Positions 31,790 to 42,224 of a stretch of 64,000 bases of DNA are shown here, one piece after another. Each line of letters starts with the position of its first letter. Within the stretch, counting starts at the first letter, position 1. The DNA comes from Isoptericola luteus. GTDB lineage: Bacteria > Actinomycetota > Actinomycetes > Actinomycetales > Cellulomonadaceae. The notes under the pieces were generated by a model. The model had not been told where the DNA came from. It saw only the letters and a program-made list of their open reading frames with translations, and did no database searches. Both the position numbers and the translations under genes were made by a program. The DNA lies in the NCBI RefSeq assembly GCF_020297055.1, contig NZ_JAIXCQ010000004.1:124001-188000 (forward strand). Direction: 5' to 3'.

Positions 31790-31839
31790 ACGACGGCGCC
31801 CCACCGCCCGCTCAGGGGCGGGCAGCGGGGCGCCGTCGT
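31790..31839 (-). terminator. Hairpin between infB and rbfA
   Basis: Outer arms ACGACGGCGCCCC / GGGGCGCCGTCGT (13 pairs) and inner arms GCCCGC / GCGGGC. It begins 10 bases after the infB stop. It could terminate, attenuate or stabilise the 3' end of infB mRNA while rbfA continues. Confidence 0.7.
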
Positions 31840-31849
31840 GGGTGAGCCG

Positions 31850-34696
31850 TCAGCTGCGCGGCTTCTCGCGCATCTCGAAGGTCTCGATGATGTCACCCTC
31901 GGTGACGTCGTTGAACGAGCCCAGGCCGATACCGCACTCGAAGCCCTCGCGGACCTCGGTCACGTCGTCCTTCTCGCGGCGCAGCGACTCGATCGTCAGG
32001 TCGTCCCCGATGACCTTGCCGTTGCGCAGCACGCGGGCCTTCGTGTTCCGGCGGATCGTGCCCGACCGGATGATGGAGCCCGCGATGTTGCCGAACTTCG
32101 AGGAACGGAAGACCTGGCGGATCTCCGCGGTGCCCAGCTGGGCCTCCTCGTACTCCGGCTTGAGCATGCCCTTGAGGGCGGCCTCGACGTCCTCGATCGC
32201 GGAGTAGATGACCGAGTAGAACTTGACCTCGACGCCCTCGCGGTCCGCCATCTCCTCGACGCGCTCGCCGTACTTGACGTTGAAGCCGATGATCACGGCG
32301 TTGTCGACCGTGGCCAGGTTGACGTCGTTCTGCGTGATGGCACCCACCCCACGGTGGATGACGCGCAGCTCGACCTCCTCGCCGACGTCGATCTTGAGCA
32401 GCGCGTCCTCCAGCGCCTCGACGGCACCGGACACGTCACCCTTGAGGACGAGGTTGAGGGTCTCGACCTTGCCCTGCTGGAGGGCCTGCGTGAAGTCCTC
32501 GAGGCTGATGCGCTTACGACGCTTGGCCAGGAGGGCGGCACGCTCGGCCGCCTCGCGCTTCTCGGCGATCTGACGGGCCGTGCGCTCGTCCGGCGCCACC
32601 AGGAAGGTGTCACCGGCGCTCGGCACCGACGCGAGACCGAGCACGAGGACCGGACGAGCGGGGCCCGCCTCGGTCACGGCGTTGCCGTGCTCGTCGAACA
32701 TGGCGCGCACGCGGCCGTGGGCCGTGCCCGCGACGATCGCGTCGCCGACGTGCAGGGTGCCCGACTGGACCAGGACGGTCGCGACGGCGCCGCGGCCCTT
32801 GTCGAGGTTGGCCTCGATGGCCACGCCACGGGCGTCCTTGTTCGGGTTCGCCCGCAGGTCCAGCGCCGCGTCCGCGGTGAGCAGGACGGCCTCGAGGAGC
32901 TGGTCGATGCCCTGGTTCTGCTTGGCGGAGACGTCGACGAACATGGTCTCGCCGCCGTACTCCTCGGCCACCAGGTTGTACTCGGTGAGCTGCTGGCGGA
33001 TCTTGTCGGGGTTGGCCCCCTCCTTGTCCACCTTGTTCACCGCGACCACGATCGGCACGTTCGCGGCCTGGGCGTGGTTGAGCGCCTCGACCGTCTGCGG
33101 CATGACGCCGTCGTCGGCGGCCACCACGAGGATCGCGATGTCCGTCACCTGGGCACCACGGGCACGCATGGCGGTGAACGCCTCGTGACCCGGGGTGTCG
33201 ATGAAGGTGAGGGGACGGTCGATGTCCTCGTGCACGTGACGCACCTGGTAGGCACCGATGTGCTGGGTGATGCCACCGGCCTCGCCCGAGACGACGTCGG
33301 TCTGGCGGATCGCGTCGAGCAGACGCGTCTTGCCGTGGTCGACGTGGCCCATGACGGTGACGACCGGGGGCCGCGGCAGCAGCTCCTCGTCGCCCTCGGC
33401 CTCGAGCTCGGCGTCCAGGTCGATGTCGAAGGCCCCGAGCAGCTCGCGGTCCTCCTCCTCGGCCGAGACCATCTCGATCTGGTAGCCCAGCTCGGCGCCC
33501 AGCGTCGCGAACGTGTCCTCGTCGAGGGACTGCGTGGCGGTCGCCATCTCACCGAGGTGGAACAGGACGGTCACGAGCGACGCGGGGTTCGCGTCGATCT
33601 TGTCCGCGAAGTCGTTCAGCGACGAGCCGTGACGCAGGCGGACGACGGTCGAGCCGTTGCCGCGCGGGACCTGCACGCCGCCGAGCGACGGCGCCTGCAT
33701 CTGCTCGAACTCCTGGCGCTTCGCCCGCTTCGACTTGCGCCCCCGGACGGGACGCCCGCCGGCGCGACCGAACGCACCCTGCGTGGCACCACGGCCGGCG
33801 CCGCCACGGCCGCCCGGACGGCCGGCGAAGCCGCCACCGGGACGGAAGCCGCCGCCACCACCGGGGCCGCCACCGGGGCCGCCACCGCGACCGCCACCGC
33901 GACCACCGGCACCACCGGGAGCAGGACGCTCACCGGGACGAGGCATCGAGGTGCGGCCCGGCATCATGCCGGGGTTGGGACGCGCGCCGCCGCCGGGGCG
34001 GGGCGCCGCGGGACGGGGACCTGCCGGACGAGGGCCGCCGGGACGGGGACCGCCGGAGCGCTCCGCCGCCGGCTCGCCACGGTCCGTGCGCTCGGGGCGC
34101 TGCCCCGGACGCGGCATGCCCTGGCTGGGCGCGAACGGGTTGTTGCCGGGGCGGGGCGCACCGGGGCGCTGCCCCGGACGCGGCATGCCCTGGCTCGAGG
34201 CGAACGGGTTGTTGCCCGGACGCGGGTTGCGGCCACCGCGGCCCTCGCCACGCTCGCCACGACCGTCGCCCTTGGGCTCACGGGCGGCGGGGGCGGGCTT
34301 CGGGGCCGCGGGGCGCGGGCCGGGGGTCGGGGCACCCGCACGGGGCGCCTCGGTGGCCGGCTTCGGTGCTGCCTCGGCCTGGAGGGCGGGGGTCGGAGCG
34401 GCCTCGGCGCGCGGCGCGGGGGCCTCGGCCGGGGCCTCGGCGGCGGGCTGCGCCGCAGCCTTCGGCGCCGGCTTCGGCGCGGACTTCGCGGGCGCGGCGG
34501 GCTTCTGCTCCGCCTTCGGCGCGGACGGCGCGGGCGCGGCGTTGGCGAACTTGTCGCGCATCATGCGCTCCACCGGCGCCTCGAGCGTCGACGACGCCGA
34601 TCGGACGAACTCGCCGGCGGACTTCAGCTCCGCCAGCAGGGCCTTGCTCTCCACCCCGAGCTGCTTGGCCAGCTCGTGTACGCGGATCTTCGCCAC
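31850..34696 (-). CDS. infB: Translation initiation factor IF-2
   Basis: 948-residue GTPase that brings fMet-tRNA to the 30S subunit and promotes subunit joining. N-terminal IF2N domain ([20 protein letters not shown]), then about 300 residues rich in Ala/Pro/Gly/Arg, including a 23-residue tandem repeat and Gly-Arg-Gly blocks, then the G domain ([27 protein letters not shown]) and domains II-IV ([45 protein letters not shown]). GTG 34696 follows AGGAGA. ylxR and nusA lie upstream on the same strand. Confidence 0.98.
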   Translation of the reverse strand: MAKIRVHELAKQLGVESKALLAELKSAGEFVRSASSTLEAPVERMMRDKFANAAPAPSAPKAEQKPAAPAKSAPKPAPKAAAQPAAEAPAEAPAPRAEAAPTPALQAEAAPKPATEAPRAGAPTPGPRPAAPKPAPAAREPKGDGRGERGEGRGGRNPRPGNNPFASSQGMPRPGQRPGAPRPGNNPFAPSQGMPRPGQRPERTDRGEPAAERSGGPRPGGPRPAGPRPAAPRPGGGARPNPGMMPGRTSMPRPGERPAPGGAGGRGGGRGGGPGGGPGGGGGFRPGGGFAGRPGGRGGAGRGATQGAFGRAGGRPVRGRKSKRAKRQEFEQMQAPSLGGVQVPRGNGSTVVRLRHGSSLNDFADKIDANPASLVTVLFHLGEMATATQSLDEDTFATLGAELGYQIEMVSAEEEDRELLGAFDIDLDAELEAEGDEELLPRPPVVTVMGHVDHGKTRLLDAIRQTDVVSGEAGGITQHIGAYQVRHVHEDIDRPLTFIDTPGHEAFTAMRARGAQVTDIAILVVAADDGVMPQTVEALNHAQAANVPIVVAVNKVDKEGANPDKIRQQLTEYNLVAEEYGGETMFVDVSAKQNQGIDQLLEAVLLTADAALDLRANPNKDARGVAIEANLDKGRGAVATVLVQSGTLHVGDAIVAGTAHGRVRAMFDEHGNAVTEAGPARPVLVLGLASVPSAGDTFLVAPDERTARQIAEKREAAERAALLAKRRKRISLEDFTQALQQGKVETLNLVLKGDVSGAVEALEDALLKIDVGEEVELRVIHRGVGAITQNDVNLATVDNAVIIGFNVKYGERVEEMADREGVEVKFYSVIYSAIEDVEAALKGMLKPEYEEAQLGTAEIRQVFRSSKFGNIAGSIIRSGTIRRNTKARVLRNGKVIGDDLTIESLRREKDDVTEVREGFECGIGLGSFNDVTEGDIIETFEMREKPRS
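34094..34231 (-). repeat. 69-bp tandem repeat in the IF-2 low-complexity region
   Basis: Two near-identical 69-base units (34094-34162, 34163-34231) encode 23 residues each, containing [17 protein letters not shown]. They lie in the disordered segment between the IF2N domain and the G domain, in frame. Confidence 0.88.
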
Positions 34697-34848
34697 ATCT
34701 CTCCTGTCTCGGCCCTCCTGCGAGACAGGCAGGACCGTCGTTAGTACTGAGTACTCATCGCTCGGGACTCATCGGGTGCCCATCGGCTTCTGACCCGCTT
34801 CCTTGTCGACTTCGCGTGGGTGCGGCCGGGCAGCTGCCCGGTCGGGTC

Positions 34849-34878
34849 GGTCCGGCCCGTCGGACGACGGCCCGGACC
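34849..34878 (-). terminator. Hairpin between ylxR and infB
   Basis: GGTCCGGCCCGT and ACGGCCCGGACC with one mismatch around a six-base loop, 11 bases after the ylxR stop. A 16-base palindrome (CCGGGCAGCTGCCCGG, 34826-34841) follows downstream. Possible attenuator, since infB is co-directional. Confidence 0.55.
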
Positions 34879-34889
34879 CGGAGGGTCTC

Positions 34890-35246
34890 TCAGCGATCCT
34901 GCTGCTCCAGGTGGTCCCGGACTCCCGCCAGGTCGACGGGGCCGGTGACGCGCAGAGCGCGCGGCACGGCCCGACGACGGTCGGCGAGCTCCAGGCAGGC
35001 GGACACCGGATGGATCCAGGCGCCACGCCCCGGCTTCGACCCGCGCACGTCGGCGACGACACGAGGCTGACCTCGTGGGACGTCGCCCGACTGCTCGAGC
35101 ACCAGCCGCAGGAGAGCGGACCGCAGGTCACGCTTCCGGCACCCGACACACGTACGCACCGGCCCGGTCGCTTCCGGGATGGCACGGGGGGAGGTCAGAT
35201 CCTGGGCGCGTGGCCCGGTCCCCGACAGTCTAGCGCGACCAGCCAC
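34890..35246 (-). CDS. ylxR: YlxR-family (DUF448) RNA-binding protein
   Basis: Up to 118 residues. Core motifs [10 protein letters not shown] and [10 protein letters not shown] are the YlxR signature (usual form R-x-C-x-x-C/GRGAYxC); relatives bind RNA and sit between nusA and infB in most bacteria, as here. GTG 35246 lies six bases after the nusA stop; a start at the GTG just before RTCVGC would also give a typical short YlxR, so the N-terminus is uncertain. In some bacteria YlxR modulates RNase P or ribosomal gene expression. Confidence 0.88.
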   Translation of the reverse strand: MAGRARLSGTGPRAQDLTSPRAIPEATGPVRTCVGCRKRDLRSALLRLVLEQSGDVPRGQPRVVADVRGSKPGRGAWIHPVSACLELADRRRAVPRALRVTGPVDLAGVRDHLEQQDR

Positions 35247-35252
35247 CTGCCG

Positions 35253-36320
35253 TTACCGACCGCCCTCGGACGCGCCGTCGACGCCGTCGGCGTCGCCGGC
35301 CGGGGCGGCGGCTCCGGCCGGGGCACCCTCGTCCGAGCGGATGTCGATCCGCCATCCGGTGAGCTTCGCGGCAAGCCGGGCGTTCTGCCCCTCCTTGCCG
35401 ATGGCGAGGGAGAGCTGGTAGTCCGGTACGACCGCGCGGGCGGCCTTGGCCTCGGCGTCCACGACGGTGACGGAGCTCACACGGGCGGGCGAGAGGGCGT
35501 TGGCCACGAACCGCGCGGGGTCGTCGCTGTGGTCGACGATGTCGATCTTCTCGCCGTGCAGCTCGGCCATCACGGCCCGCACCCGCGAGCCCATCGGGCC
35601 GATGCACGCGCCCTTGGCGTTGAGGCCGGCGACCTTGGAGCGCACCGCCACTTTCGAGCGGTGGCCCGCCTCGCGGGCGATGGCCGTGATCTCGACCGAC
35701 CCGTCGGCGACCTCGGGCACCTCGAGCTCGAAGAGCTTGCGGACCAGGCCCGGGTGGGTGCGGCTCAGGGTGACCTGGGCGCCCTTCATGCCCCGGGAGA
35801 CCTCGACGACGAAGGCGCGCAGCCGCTCGCCGTGCACGTACTCCTCGGTCGGCACCTGCTCGTGCGGCGGCAGGACGGCCTCGGTGCCGCCGACGTCGAC
35901 GAGCACGACGCGCGGGTCGCGCCCCTGCTGGATGACGCCCGCGAGGACCTCGCCCTCCTTGCCCCGGAACATGCCGAGCACCTGGTCGTCCTCCGCGTCG
36001 CGCAGGCGCTGGACGATGACCTGGCGGGCGGTCGCGGTCGCGATGCGGCCGAAGTCGGCGGGCGTGTCGTCGAACTCGGGACCGAGCTCCACGGTCGGCC
36101 GCGCCTCGGGGTCCTCCGGGTCGGGCGTGCGGATCTCCTCGCGCGCCCACACCGTGACGTGCCCGGACCGGCGGTCCAGGTCGATCCGGGCGTGCGAGTA
36201 GGCGTCGGGGGTGCGGTGGTAGGCCGACTCCAGCGCCTGCTCGATCGCGGCGACCAGGACGTCGAGGCTGATGTCCCGCTCGCGCTCCAGCAACCGCAGC
36301 GCGGTCATGTCGATGTCCAT
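35253..36320 (-). CDS. nusA: Transcription termination/antitermination factor NusA
   Basis: 355 residues, the short actinobacterial form without the acidic C-terminal repeats of E. coli. N-terminal RNAP-binding domain ([20 protein letters not shown]), S1 domain ([20 protein letters not shown] to [14 protein letters not shown]), KH1 and KH2 ([52 protein letters not shown]). It ends in an Ala/Gly/Asp tail. ATG 36320 lies two bases after the rimP stop. It heads the translation-factor run rimP-nusA-ylxR-infB-rbfA-truB. Confidence 0.97.
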   Translation of the reverse strand: MDIDMTALRLLERERDISLDVLVAAIEQALESAYHRTPDAYSHARIDLDRRSGHVTVWAREEIRTPDPEDPEARPTVELGPEFDDTPADFGRIATATARQVIVQRLRDAEDDQVLGMFRGKEGEVLAGVIQQGRDPRVVLVDVGGTEAVLPPHEQVPTEEYVHGERLRAFVVEVSRGMKGAQVTLSRTHPGLVRKLFELEVPEVADGSVEITAIAREAGHRSKVAVRSKVAGLNAKGACIGPMGSRVRAVMAELHGEKIDIVDHSDDPARFVANALSPARVSSVTVVDAEAKAARAVVPDYQLSLAIGKEGQNARLAAKLTGWRIDIRSDEGAPAGAAAPAGDADGVDGASEGGR

Positions 36321-36322
36321 CG

Positions 36323-36886
36323 TCAGCCCTCCTCGTGACGGGCGGAGCCCGTGGTCTCTTGCGTGATGTCCTGCACGGCGTCCTCGTCGAGCCGCTTGAG
36401 CTCGACCTCCACCCTGCCCTTGCGCACGTCGGCGAGCCGGACCCGCGTCCCGTCCGACAGCACCAGGACCGGCTCCGCGCCCTCGGCGCCCGGCTCGGTC
36501 TCCTCGACGACGTCGACGAGACGGCCCGAGACGGTGCCGCCGTCGTGCAGGCGGAGGCTCACGACACGGCTACGGGCACGTCGGAAGTGGCGCAGGTCGG
36601 TCAACGGGCGCGTGGTCCCGGGCGTCGAGACCTCCAGGACGTAGGCGCCCGAGACGACGTCGTCGGCGTCGAGCGCCGCGGACACGGCGCGGGAGACGTC
36701 CCCCAGCGTGTCGGAGTCGAGGCTGCCGACCTGGTCCTCGGGGAGGTCCACGGTCACGCGCACGACGGAGCGGCTGCCCGCCCGGGAGACGGCCACGTCC
36801 TCGAGGAAGAGCCCGGCGCCGGTGACCGCCGGTTCGACGACGCCGCGCACCGCGTCCGTCGTCGAACGACCGTGCTGCGCTGCCAT
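36323..36886 (-). CDS. rimP: Ribosome maturation factor RimP
   Basis: 187 residues; assists assembly of the 3' domain of 16S rRNA. N-terminal domain ([42 protein letters not shown]) with the signature [14 protein letters not shown], then the C-terminal SH3-like domain ([24 protein letters not shown]). The ATG at 36886 (MAAQHGRST) has GGGAGG upstream; a longer open frame to 37087 is not homologous. First gene of the nusA operon. Confidence 0.95.
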   Translation of the reverse strand: MAAQHGRSTTDAVRGVVEPAVTGAGLFLEDVAVSRAGSRSVVRVTVDLPEDQVGSLDSDTLGDVSRAVSAALDADDVVSGAYVLEVSTPGTTRPLTDLRHFRRARSRVVSLRLHDGGTVSGRLVDVVEETEPGAEGAEPVLVLSDGTRVRLADVRKGRVEVELKRLDEDAVQDITQETTGSARHEEG

Positions 36887-36980
36887 CGCTGCCTCCCGTG
36901 GGTCACGTCCTGCTGAACTGCCGTGTGCTCCCCGCGCCGGGACGTCCCGCGGCCGGTGTGTCGTTGTGTGTGCAGCGACC

Positions 36981-37009
36981 AGCCTAACCAACCGGCCGGG
37001 ACGCACGAA
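36981..37009 (-). promoter_or_regulatory. Promoter of the rimP-nusA-infB operon
   Basis: Minus-strand TTCGTG (37009-37004), a 17-base spacer, and TAGGCT (36986-36981), leaving a leader of about 88 bases before the rimP ATG. Found by inspection only. Confidence 0.5.
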
Positions 37010-37095
37010 CCGAAGTCGGACGATCCGGGCCTCGTCGCCACGTACCGGGGCGAACGTCACACCCGCGGGGCCGATGCGTGGCATCATCGGCGTCG

Positions 37096-38208
37096 ATGGA
37101 ACCGCCCCGCTCCCCCGCCCCCGCCGACCGGCCCGACGCCCGGCGGCGACTGTCCGTGCTCGCGGCCGCGGTGCTCGTGGGAGGTCTCGTGGCCGGCTGC
37201 GGGGTCCGCCTCGAGACGCCGCCCGCCGCGGAGCCGGTGCCCGACGCCCTGGAGATCGTGCGCCGCACCGCCGTCTCGGACGCGCTGCTCGTCGCCGAGC
37301 GTGCCGACGCCGCGCTGGAGAACGTCCCGGCCCGGCGCGAACGGCTCGTCTCCGAGCTGACGCGCATCGCCGCCGACTCCCGCACCCAGGCGGCCGGGCT
37401 CGGCGGGGAGTACGACTCCGGCCTCGGCTCGGACGACCCGTCGGTGAGCCCCGAGGGGTCGGCGGCGGGTGGCGCGGAGGACGGGTCGGGCGACGTGCCC
37501 GACGTCGTCTCGGCGCTCGTCGACGCCGCTGCCCGCAGCCGCACCGCGGCGGGCTCGACGGCCGACGGCCCGCTGGCCCGGCTCCTGGCCTCGGTGGGAG
37601 CGGCGCAGACGGTGTCCGCGACGCGGCTCGCCGACCTGGCGGACACGACCGGGCCCGCGACGCCCGACGTCGAGATCCCGGCGGCCGACCGCGGCGCGCC
37701 GGACGACGACGCGGAGCCGTCCGACGCGCCCTCTGCCGAGCAGACCTCGGCGTCGGACGGCGAGGCCTCGCCCGCGGTGCCCGAGGGACTCACCGCCCGC
37801 GACCTGAGCACCCTGGTGGAGTCGGAGGACGCGACCGGGTACGCGATGCGCCTGCGCGCGGCGATCGCCGACGGCAGGCGGCGTGACCGGCTGCTGGAGC
37901 GGGTCGCCTCCCACGCCGACCGCGCCGACGGCTGGGCCGCCGTGGCCGGGACGGCCGGCACGGACCAGGACCCCCGCCGCGCCGCGTACCAGGTGCCGCG
38001 GGTGGCGGAGCAGGACGACAAGTCGCTGGTCCTCATGCTCGAGGACGACCTGACGGTGGACTACGCGACCCTCGTCGCCACGACCGCGCCCGGCACCCGG
38101 ACCGTCCTCGTCGACCTGCTCGTCGACGGCGCGCTCGCCCTCGACGACTGGGGAGCGGAGCCGGCGCCCTTCCCCGGTCTCCCGGAGCAGGACGCCGACG
38201 GCGCCTGA
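37096..38208 (+). CDS. DUF4439 ferritin-like lipoprotein
   Basis: 370 residues. Arg-rich N-region, hydrophobic VLAAAVLVGG and lipobox LVAGC with Cys35 as the lipid-modified residue, so the mature protein should be anchored on the outer face of the membrane. A helical region and a Ser/Asp/Glu-rich linker (PDDDAEPSDAPSAEQTSASD) precede the C-terminal ferritin-like DUF4439 domain (GYAMRLRAAIADGRRRDRLL, then SHADRADGWAAVAG and DPRRAAYQV). The gene lies between rimP and proS, as does Rv2844 in mycobacteria. The domain has the four-helix layout, but I cannot confirm iron ligands. It starts at ATG 37096, eight bases after CATCAT, and converges on proS with a two-base gap. Confidence 0.8.
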   Translation: MEPPRSPAPADRPDARRRLSVLAAAVLVGGLVAGCGVRLETPPAAEPVPDALEIVRRTAVSDALLVAERADAALENVPARRERLVSELTRIAADSRTQAAGLGGEYDSGLGSDDPSVSPEGSAAGGAEDGSGDVPDVVSALVDAAARSRTAAGSTADGPLARLLASVGAAQTVSATRLADLADTTGPATPDVEIPAADRGAPDDDAEPSDAPSAEQTSASDGEASPAVPEGLTARDLSTLVESEDATGYAMRLRAAIADGRRRDRLLERVASHADRADGWAAVAGTAGTDQDPRRAAYQVPRVAEQDDKSLVLMLEDDLTVDYATLVATTAPGTRTVLVDLLVDGALALDDWGAEPAPFPGLPEQDADGA

Positions 38209-38210
38209 CG

Positions 38211-40007
38211 TCAGGCCAGCAGGTCCTCGACCCGCTGCACCACGTGGGCCACGACGCCCCCGACCGGGAGCTGCTCCGGCTCCCCGGCCCTGGGTCGCAC
38301 CTCCACCATGCCGTCGGCGAGCCCGCGGCCCACGACGACCACCAGCGGCACGCCGAGCAGCTCCGCGTCGGCGAACTTGACCCCCGGCGAGACCTTGGGC
38401 CGGTCGTCGTAGATCACCTCGACGCCCTCGGCGACGAGCCCGGCCGCGACCTTCTCGGCGGCCTCGAAGACCTCGGTGCCCTTGCCGGTGGCGACCAGGT
38501 GCACGTGCGCCGGGGCGACGTGCGCGGGCCACGCCAGGCCCTTCGCGTCGTGGTTGCCCTCCGCGACGGCGGCGACGGCTCGCGTGACGCCCACACCGTA
38601 GGACCCCATGGTGACCGTGACGGCCTTGCCGTTCACGTCGAGGACCTTGAGGTCGAGCGCCTCGGCGAACTTGCGGCCGAGCTGGAACACGTGGCCCATC
38701 TCGATGCCGCGCGCGGTGGTGAGGACCCCGTCGCCGTTCGGGCACGGGTCGCCGGGCCGCACCTCGGCGACCTCGATCGTGCCGTCGGCGGTGAAGTCCC
38801 GGCCCGCGACCAGGCCGATGACGTGCTTGCCGGCCTCGTCCGCGCCGGTGACCCAGGAGGTCCCGTCGACGACGCGCGGGTCGATGAGGTAGCGGACCTT
38901 CGAGGCGCTCTCCTCCCCCAGCGCGCCGGGGCCGATGTAGCCCTTGGCCAGCGTCGGGTGCGCGGCGAAGTCCTCCTCGCCGAACGGCGCGAACTCGGCC
39001 GGGTAGAACGCCGCCTCCATGCGCTTGACGTCGACCTCCCGGTCGCCGGGCACGCCGATGGCGATCCCCTCGGTGCTGCCGTCCGGGAAGGTCAGCCGGA
39101 AGAGCACGTTCTTCAGCGTGTCGGCGGCCTGCCACGGACGGTCGGCGCGGCCGAAGCGCTCGTTGAGGACGTCCACGAGCGAGTCGATGGTGGGCGTGCC
39201 GGGCGTGTCCTCCACGTGGGCCGCGGGGGCGTCGTCGAACGGGACCGCCTCGGGGACGGGGGTGCGTGCCGCCTCGACGTTCGCCGCGTACCCGCAGGCG
39301 AGGCACTCCACGTACGTGTCCTCGCCGATCTCGGACTTCGCGAGGAACTCCTCGGAGCGCGACCCGCCCATCGCCCCCGCGTGCGCGGAGACGATGACGT
39401 ACTCGAAGCCGAGACGGTCGAAGATCCGCTGGTACGCGGCGCGGTGCTTGGCGTAGCTCGCGTCCAGACCGGCGTCGTCGACGTCGAACGAGTACGAGTC
39501 CTTCATGATGAACTCGCGGCCGCGGATGAGCCCGGCACGCGGACGCGCCTCGTCGCGGTACTTGGTCTGGATCTGGTAGAGCGACAGCGGCAGGTCCTTG
39601 TAGGAGGAGTACAGGTCCTTGACCAGCAGGGTGAACATCTCCTCGTGCGTGGGCGCCAGGAGGTAGTCGGCCTGCTTGCGGTCCTGCAGCCGGAACAGGT
39701 TCGGCCCGTACTCCGTCCACCGCCCGGTGGCCTCGTACGGCTCCCGCGGCAGCAGCGCCGGGAAGTGCACCTCTTGCGCGCCGATCGCGTCCATCTCCTC
39801 GCGCACGATCGCCTCGACCTTGGCGAGCACCCGCAGGCCGAGCGGCAGCCAGGTGTAGATCCCGGGGGCGGCGCGGCGGATGTACCCGGCACGCACCAGC
39901 AGGCGGTGGCTCGCGACCTCGGCGTCGGCCGGGTCCTCGCGGAGCGTGCGGACGAAGAGCGTGGACAGGCGCAGCAGGTCGCCCTGGCGGGCGGACACGA
40001 TCGACAT
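38211..40007 (-). CDS. proS: Prolyl-tRNA synthetase (bacterial type)
   Basis: 598-residue class II synthetase. Motif 1/2 regions: [20 protein letters not shown], the conserved PTHEE ([11 protein letters not shown]) and [20 protein letters not shown], followed by [12 protein letters not shown]; the YbaK-like editing insertion (about residues 230-400); motif 3 [16 protein letters not shown]; and the anticodon-binding domain at the end. ATG 40007 ([10 protein letters not shown]) lies seven bases after TAGGCT with no ribosome site, so it is probably leaderless. The long frame upstream of the ATG is not part of the gene. Divergent from the Fpg-type glycosylase. Confidence 0.97.
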   Translation of the reverse strand: MSIVSARQGDLLRLSTLFVRTLREDPADAEVASHRLLVRAGYIRRAAPGIYTWLPLGLRVLAKVEAIVREEMDAIGAQEVHFPALLPREPYEATGRWTEYGPNLFRLQDRKQADYLLAPTHEEMFTLLVKDLYSSYKDLPLSLYQIQTKYRDEARPRAGLIRGREFIMKDSYSFDVDDAGLDASYAKHRAAYQRIFDRLGFEYVIVSAHAGAMGGSRSEEFLAKSEIGEDTYVECLACGYAANVEAARTPVPEAVPFDDAPAAHVEDTPGTPTIDSLVDVLNERFGRADRPWQAADTLKNVLFRLTFPDGSTEGIAIGVPGDREVDVKRMEAAFYPAEFAPFGEEDFAAHPTLAKGYIGPGALGEESASKVRYLIDPRVVDGTSWVTGADEAGKHVIGLVAGRDFTADGTIEVAEVRPGDPCPNGDGVLTTARGIEMGHVFQLGRKFAEALDLKVLDVNGKAVTVTMGSYGVGVTRAVAAVAEGNHDAKGLAWPAHVAPAHVHLVATGKGTEVFEAAEKVAAGLVAEGVEVIYDDRPKVSPGVKFADAELLGVPLVVVVGRGLADGMVEVRPRAGEPEQLPVGGVVAHVVQRVEDLLA

Positions 40008-40014
40008 GTGGGCC

Positions 40015-40020
40015 AGCCTA
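40015..40020 (-). promoter_or_regulatory. Leaderless -10 element of proS
   Basis: Minus-strand TAGGCT followed by seven bases and the proS ATG. Confidence 0.5.
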
Positions 40021-40070
40021 ACGGTGCGCCCGGGCGTGCCCTGCCGCCGCTTCCACGGCACGATGGCGTC

Positions 40071-41015
40071 ATGCCCGAGCTCCCCGAGGTCGAGGCCCTC
40101 GCCCAGTTCCTCGACGACCGTGCCGCAGGCCGGACCGTGGTCGCCGCCGACGTCGCGCAGATCGCCGCGCTCAAGACGTTCGACCCGCCGGTGACGGCGC
40201 TCGTGGGGCGCCGCGTCGAGACCGTCACCAGGCACGGCAAGTGGTTGGACGTGCGCACCCTGCCCGGCGACACCGGTGATGGTGAGGGTGACGGCCCGGG
40301 GCCCGGTGACGGCGACGACGGCGCGATCCACCTGGTGGCCCACCTCTCCCGGGGCGGCTGGGTGCGCTGGTCCGAGAAGGCGCCGACGACGCCCGTGCGC
40401 CCGCGCCTCGGCGGCAGCGCCGGCGGCCGGATCGCGGCCCTCGCCCTGCGGGTCCGCCTCGACGACGGCTCGGGCTTCGACCTCACCGAGGCGGGCACCC
40501 GCAAGCGCCTCGCGGTCCACGTGGTGCGCGAGGCGCGCGACGTCGAGCAGATCCGCACCCTGGGCGTCGACCCGCTCACCGAGGCGTTCACGCCCGACGC
40601 GCTCGCGGCCCTGCTCGGTGCCCGCAACCAGCAGGTCAAGGGCCTGCTGCGCGACCAGCACGCCGTCGCCGGGATCGGCAACGCCTACTCCGACGAGATC
40701 CTGCACGTGGCGCGCACCTCCCCGTTCCGGCTCACGCGTACCTACGGGCCCGACGACGTCGCCGCCCTGCACGAGGCCACGGTGACCACGTTGCGCGACG
40801 CCGTGGCGGCGTCCACGGGCAAGCCGGCGGCCGAGCTCAAGGACGCCAAGCGCTCCGGCATGCGGGTGCACGGCCGCACCGGGCAGGAGTGCCCGGTGTG
40901 CGGCGACGTCGTGCGGGAGGTGAGCTTCGCCGACCGGTCGTTGCAGTACTGCGCCACCTGCCAGACGGGCGGACAGGTGCTCGCCGACCGCAGGCTGTCC
41001 CGCCTGCTCAAGTAG
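40071..41015 (+). CDS. Fpg/Nei-family DNA glycosylase
   Basis: 314 residues, base-excision repair glycosylase/AP lyase. N-terminus [10 protein letters not shown] gives catalytic Pro2/Glu3, Lys57 sits in RHGKWLDV, and the helix-two-turn-helix contains [21 protein letters not shown]. The C-terminal zinc finger is CPVCGDVV...[14 protein letters not shown] is MutM-like, but [10 protein letters not shown] and KTFDPPV fit an actinobacterial subgroup distinct from the main MutM, so I leave the symbol empty. A Gly/Asp-rich insertion ([17 protein letters not shown]) interrupts the N-terminal beta sandwich. ATG 40071 lies six bases after CACGAT, divergent from proS. Confidence 0.9.
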   Translation: MPELPEVEALAQFLDDRAAGRTVVAADVAQIAALKTFDPPVTALVGRRVETVTRHGKWLDVRTLPGDTGDGEGDGPGPGDGDDGAIHLVAHLSRGGWVRWSEKAPTTPVRPRLGGSAGGRIAALALRVRLDDGSGFDLTEAGTRKRLAVHVVREARDVEQIRTLGVDPLTEAFTPDALAALLGARNQQVKGLLRDQHAVAGIGNAYSDEILHVARTSPFRLTRTYGPDDVAALHEATVTTLRDAVAASTGKPAAELKDAKRSGMRVHGRTGQECPVCGDVVREVSFADRSLQYCATCQTGGQVLADRRLSRLLK

Positions 41016-41033
41016 CCGACCCAGCCGCGCGCC

Positions 41034-42224
41034 TCAGGCCCCGGCCACCGCCGCCCGCGACGCGACGAACGCGTCCACGCACGCGCGCACCTGCTCGGGC
41101 GTGTGCGCCGCGGACAGCTGCACGCGGATGCGGGCCTGGCCCCGCGGCACGACGGGGAAGCTGAACGCGGTGACGTACACGCCGTGCTCCCCCATCGCCT
41201 CGGCGACGCGCGCCGCCACCACGGCGTCCCCGAACATCACGGGCACGATCGGGTGCTCGCCGGGGAGCAGGCCGAAGCCCGCCTCCGTCATCAGGGACCG
41301 GAAGAGAGCGGCGTTCGCGGTGAGCCGCTCGCGCAGGTCGCCCGAGCGCTCCACCAGGTCGAGCGCGGTGAGGGTGCCGGCCACGATCATCGGGGCGAGC
41401 GTGTTCGAGAACAGGTACGGACGGGCCCGCTGACGCAGCAGGTCGACGATCTCCGAGTGCGCCGCGACGTAACCGCCCGACGCCCCACCGAGGGCCTTGC
41501 CGAACGTGCCGGTGAGGATGTCCACCCGGTCGGCGACGCCGCACAGCTCGGGCGTGCCCCGCCCGCGCTCCCCCATGAACCCCACCGCGTGCGAGTCGTC
41601 CACGAGCACCAGCGCGGAGTAGCGGTCGGCGAGGTCGCAGATCTCCCGCAGGGGCGCGAGGTAGCCATCCATGGAGAACACACCGTCGGTGACGATCACG
41701 ACGTGGCGCGCCCCGCCGTCGCGCGCGGCGACGAGCTGAGCCTCGAGGTCGGCCATGTCCCGGTTGCGGTAGCGGAACCGCGACGCCTTCGACAGGCGGA
41801 TGCCGTCGATGAGCGAGGCATGGTTCAGCTCGTCGGAGACGATCGCGTCCTGCGCCCCGAACAGCGTCTCGAAGACCCCCCCGTTCGCGTCGTAGCAGGA
41901 GGAGAACAGGATCGCGTCGTCCGTGGCGAGGAAGTCGGCCAGCCGTCGCTCCAGCGCGCGGTGCTGGTCCTGGGTGCCGCAGATGAAGCGCACGCTCGCC
42001 AGGCCGTAGCCCCACGTGTCGAGCGCGTCGCGCGCGGCGGCGAGGATGCGCGGGTCGTCGGCCAGGCCGAGGTAGTTGTTGGCGCAGAAGTTGAGCAGCT
42101 CGGCACCGTCGGCGCGGATCAGCGCTCCCTGCGGGCCGCCGATGCCACGCTCGTGCTTGGTGAGGCCCGCCTCCTCGATCCCGCGCAGCTCGCCCGCCAG
42201 GTGCTCCCGCAGCGTCCCGTACAT
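41034..42224 (-). CDS. kbl: Glycine C-acetyltransferase (2-amino-3-ketobutyrate CoA ligase)
   Basis: 396-residue PLP enzyme of the alpha-oxoamine synthase group; cleaves 2-amino-3-oxobutyrate with CoA to glycine and acetyl-CoA, the second step of threonine breakdown. PLP lysine Lys243 in [15 protein letters not shown], cofactor-stacking His in [27 protein letters not shown] for the pyridine nitrogen Asp, and [14 protein letters not shown] near the N-terminus. The ATG overlaps the tdh stop by one base (TGATG), so the pair is translationally coupled and acts in sequence. Converges on the glycosylase gene with an 18-base gap. Confidence 0.96.
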   Translation of the reverse strand: MYGTLREHLAGELRGIEEAGLTKHERGIGGPQGALIRADGAELLNFCANNYLGLADDPRILAAARDALDTWGYGLASVRFICGTQDQHRALERRLADFLATDDAILFSSCYDANGGVFETLFGAQDAIVSDELNHASLIDGIRLSKASRFRYRNRDMADLEAQLVAARDGGARHVVIVTDGVFSMDGYLAPLREICDLADRYSALVLVDDSHAVGFMGERGRGTPELCGVADRVDILTGTFGKALGGASGGYVAAHSEIVDLLRQRARPYLFSNTLAPMIVAGTLTALDLVERSGDLRERLTANAALFRSLMTEAGFGLLPGEHPIVPVMFGDAVVAARVAEAMGEHGVYVTAFSFPVVPRGQARIRVQLSAAHTPEQVRACVDAFVASRAAVAGA

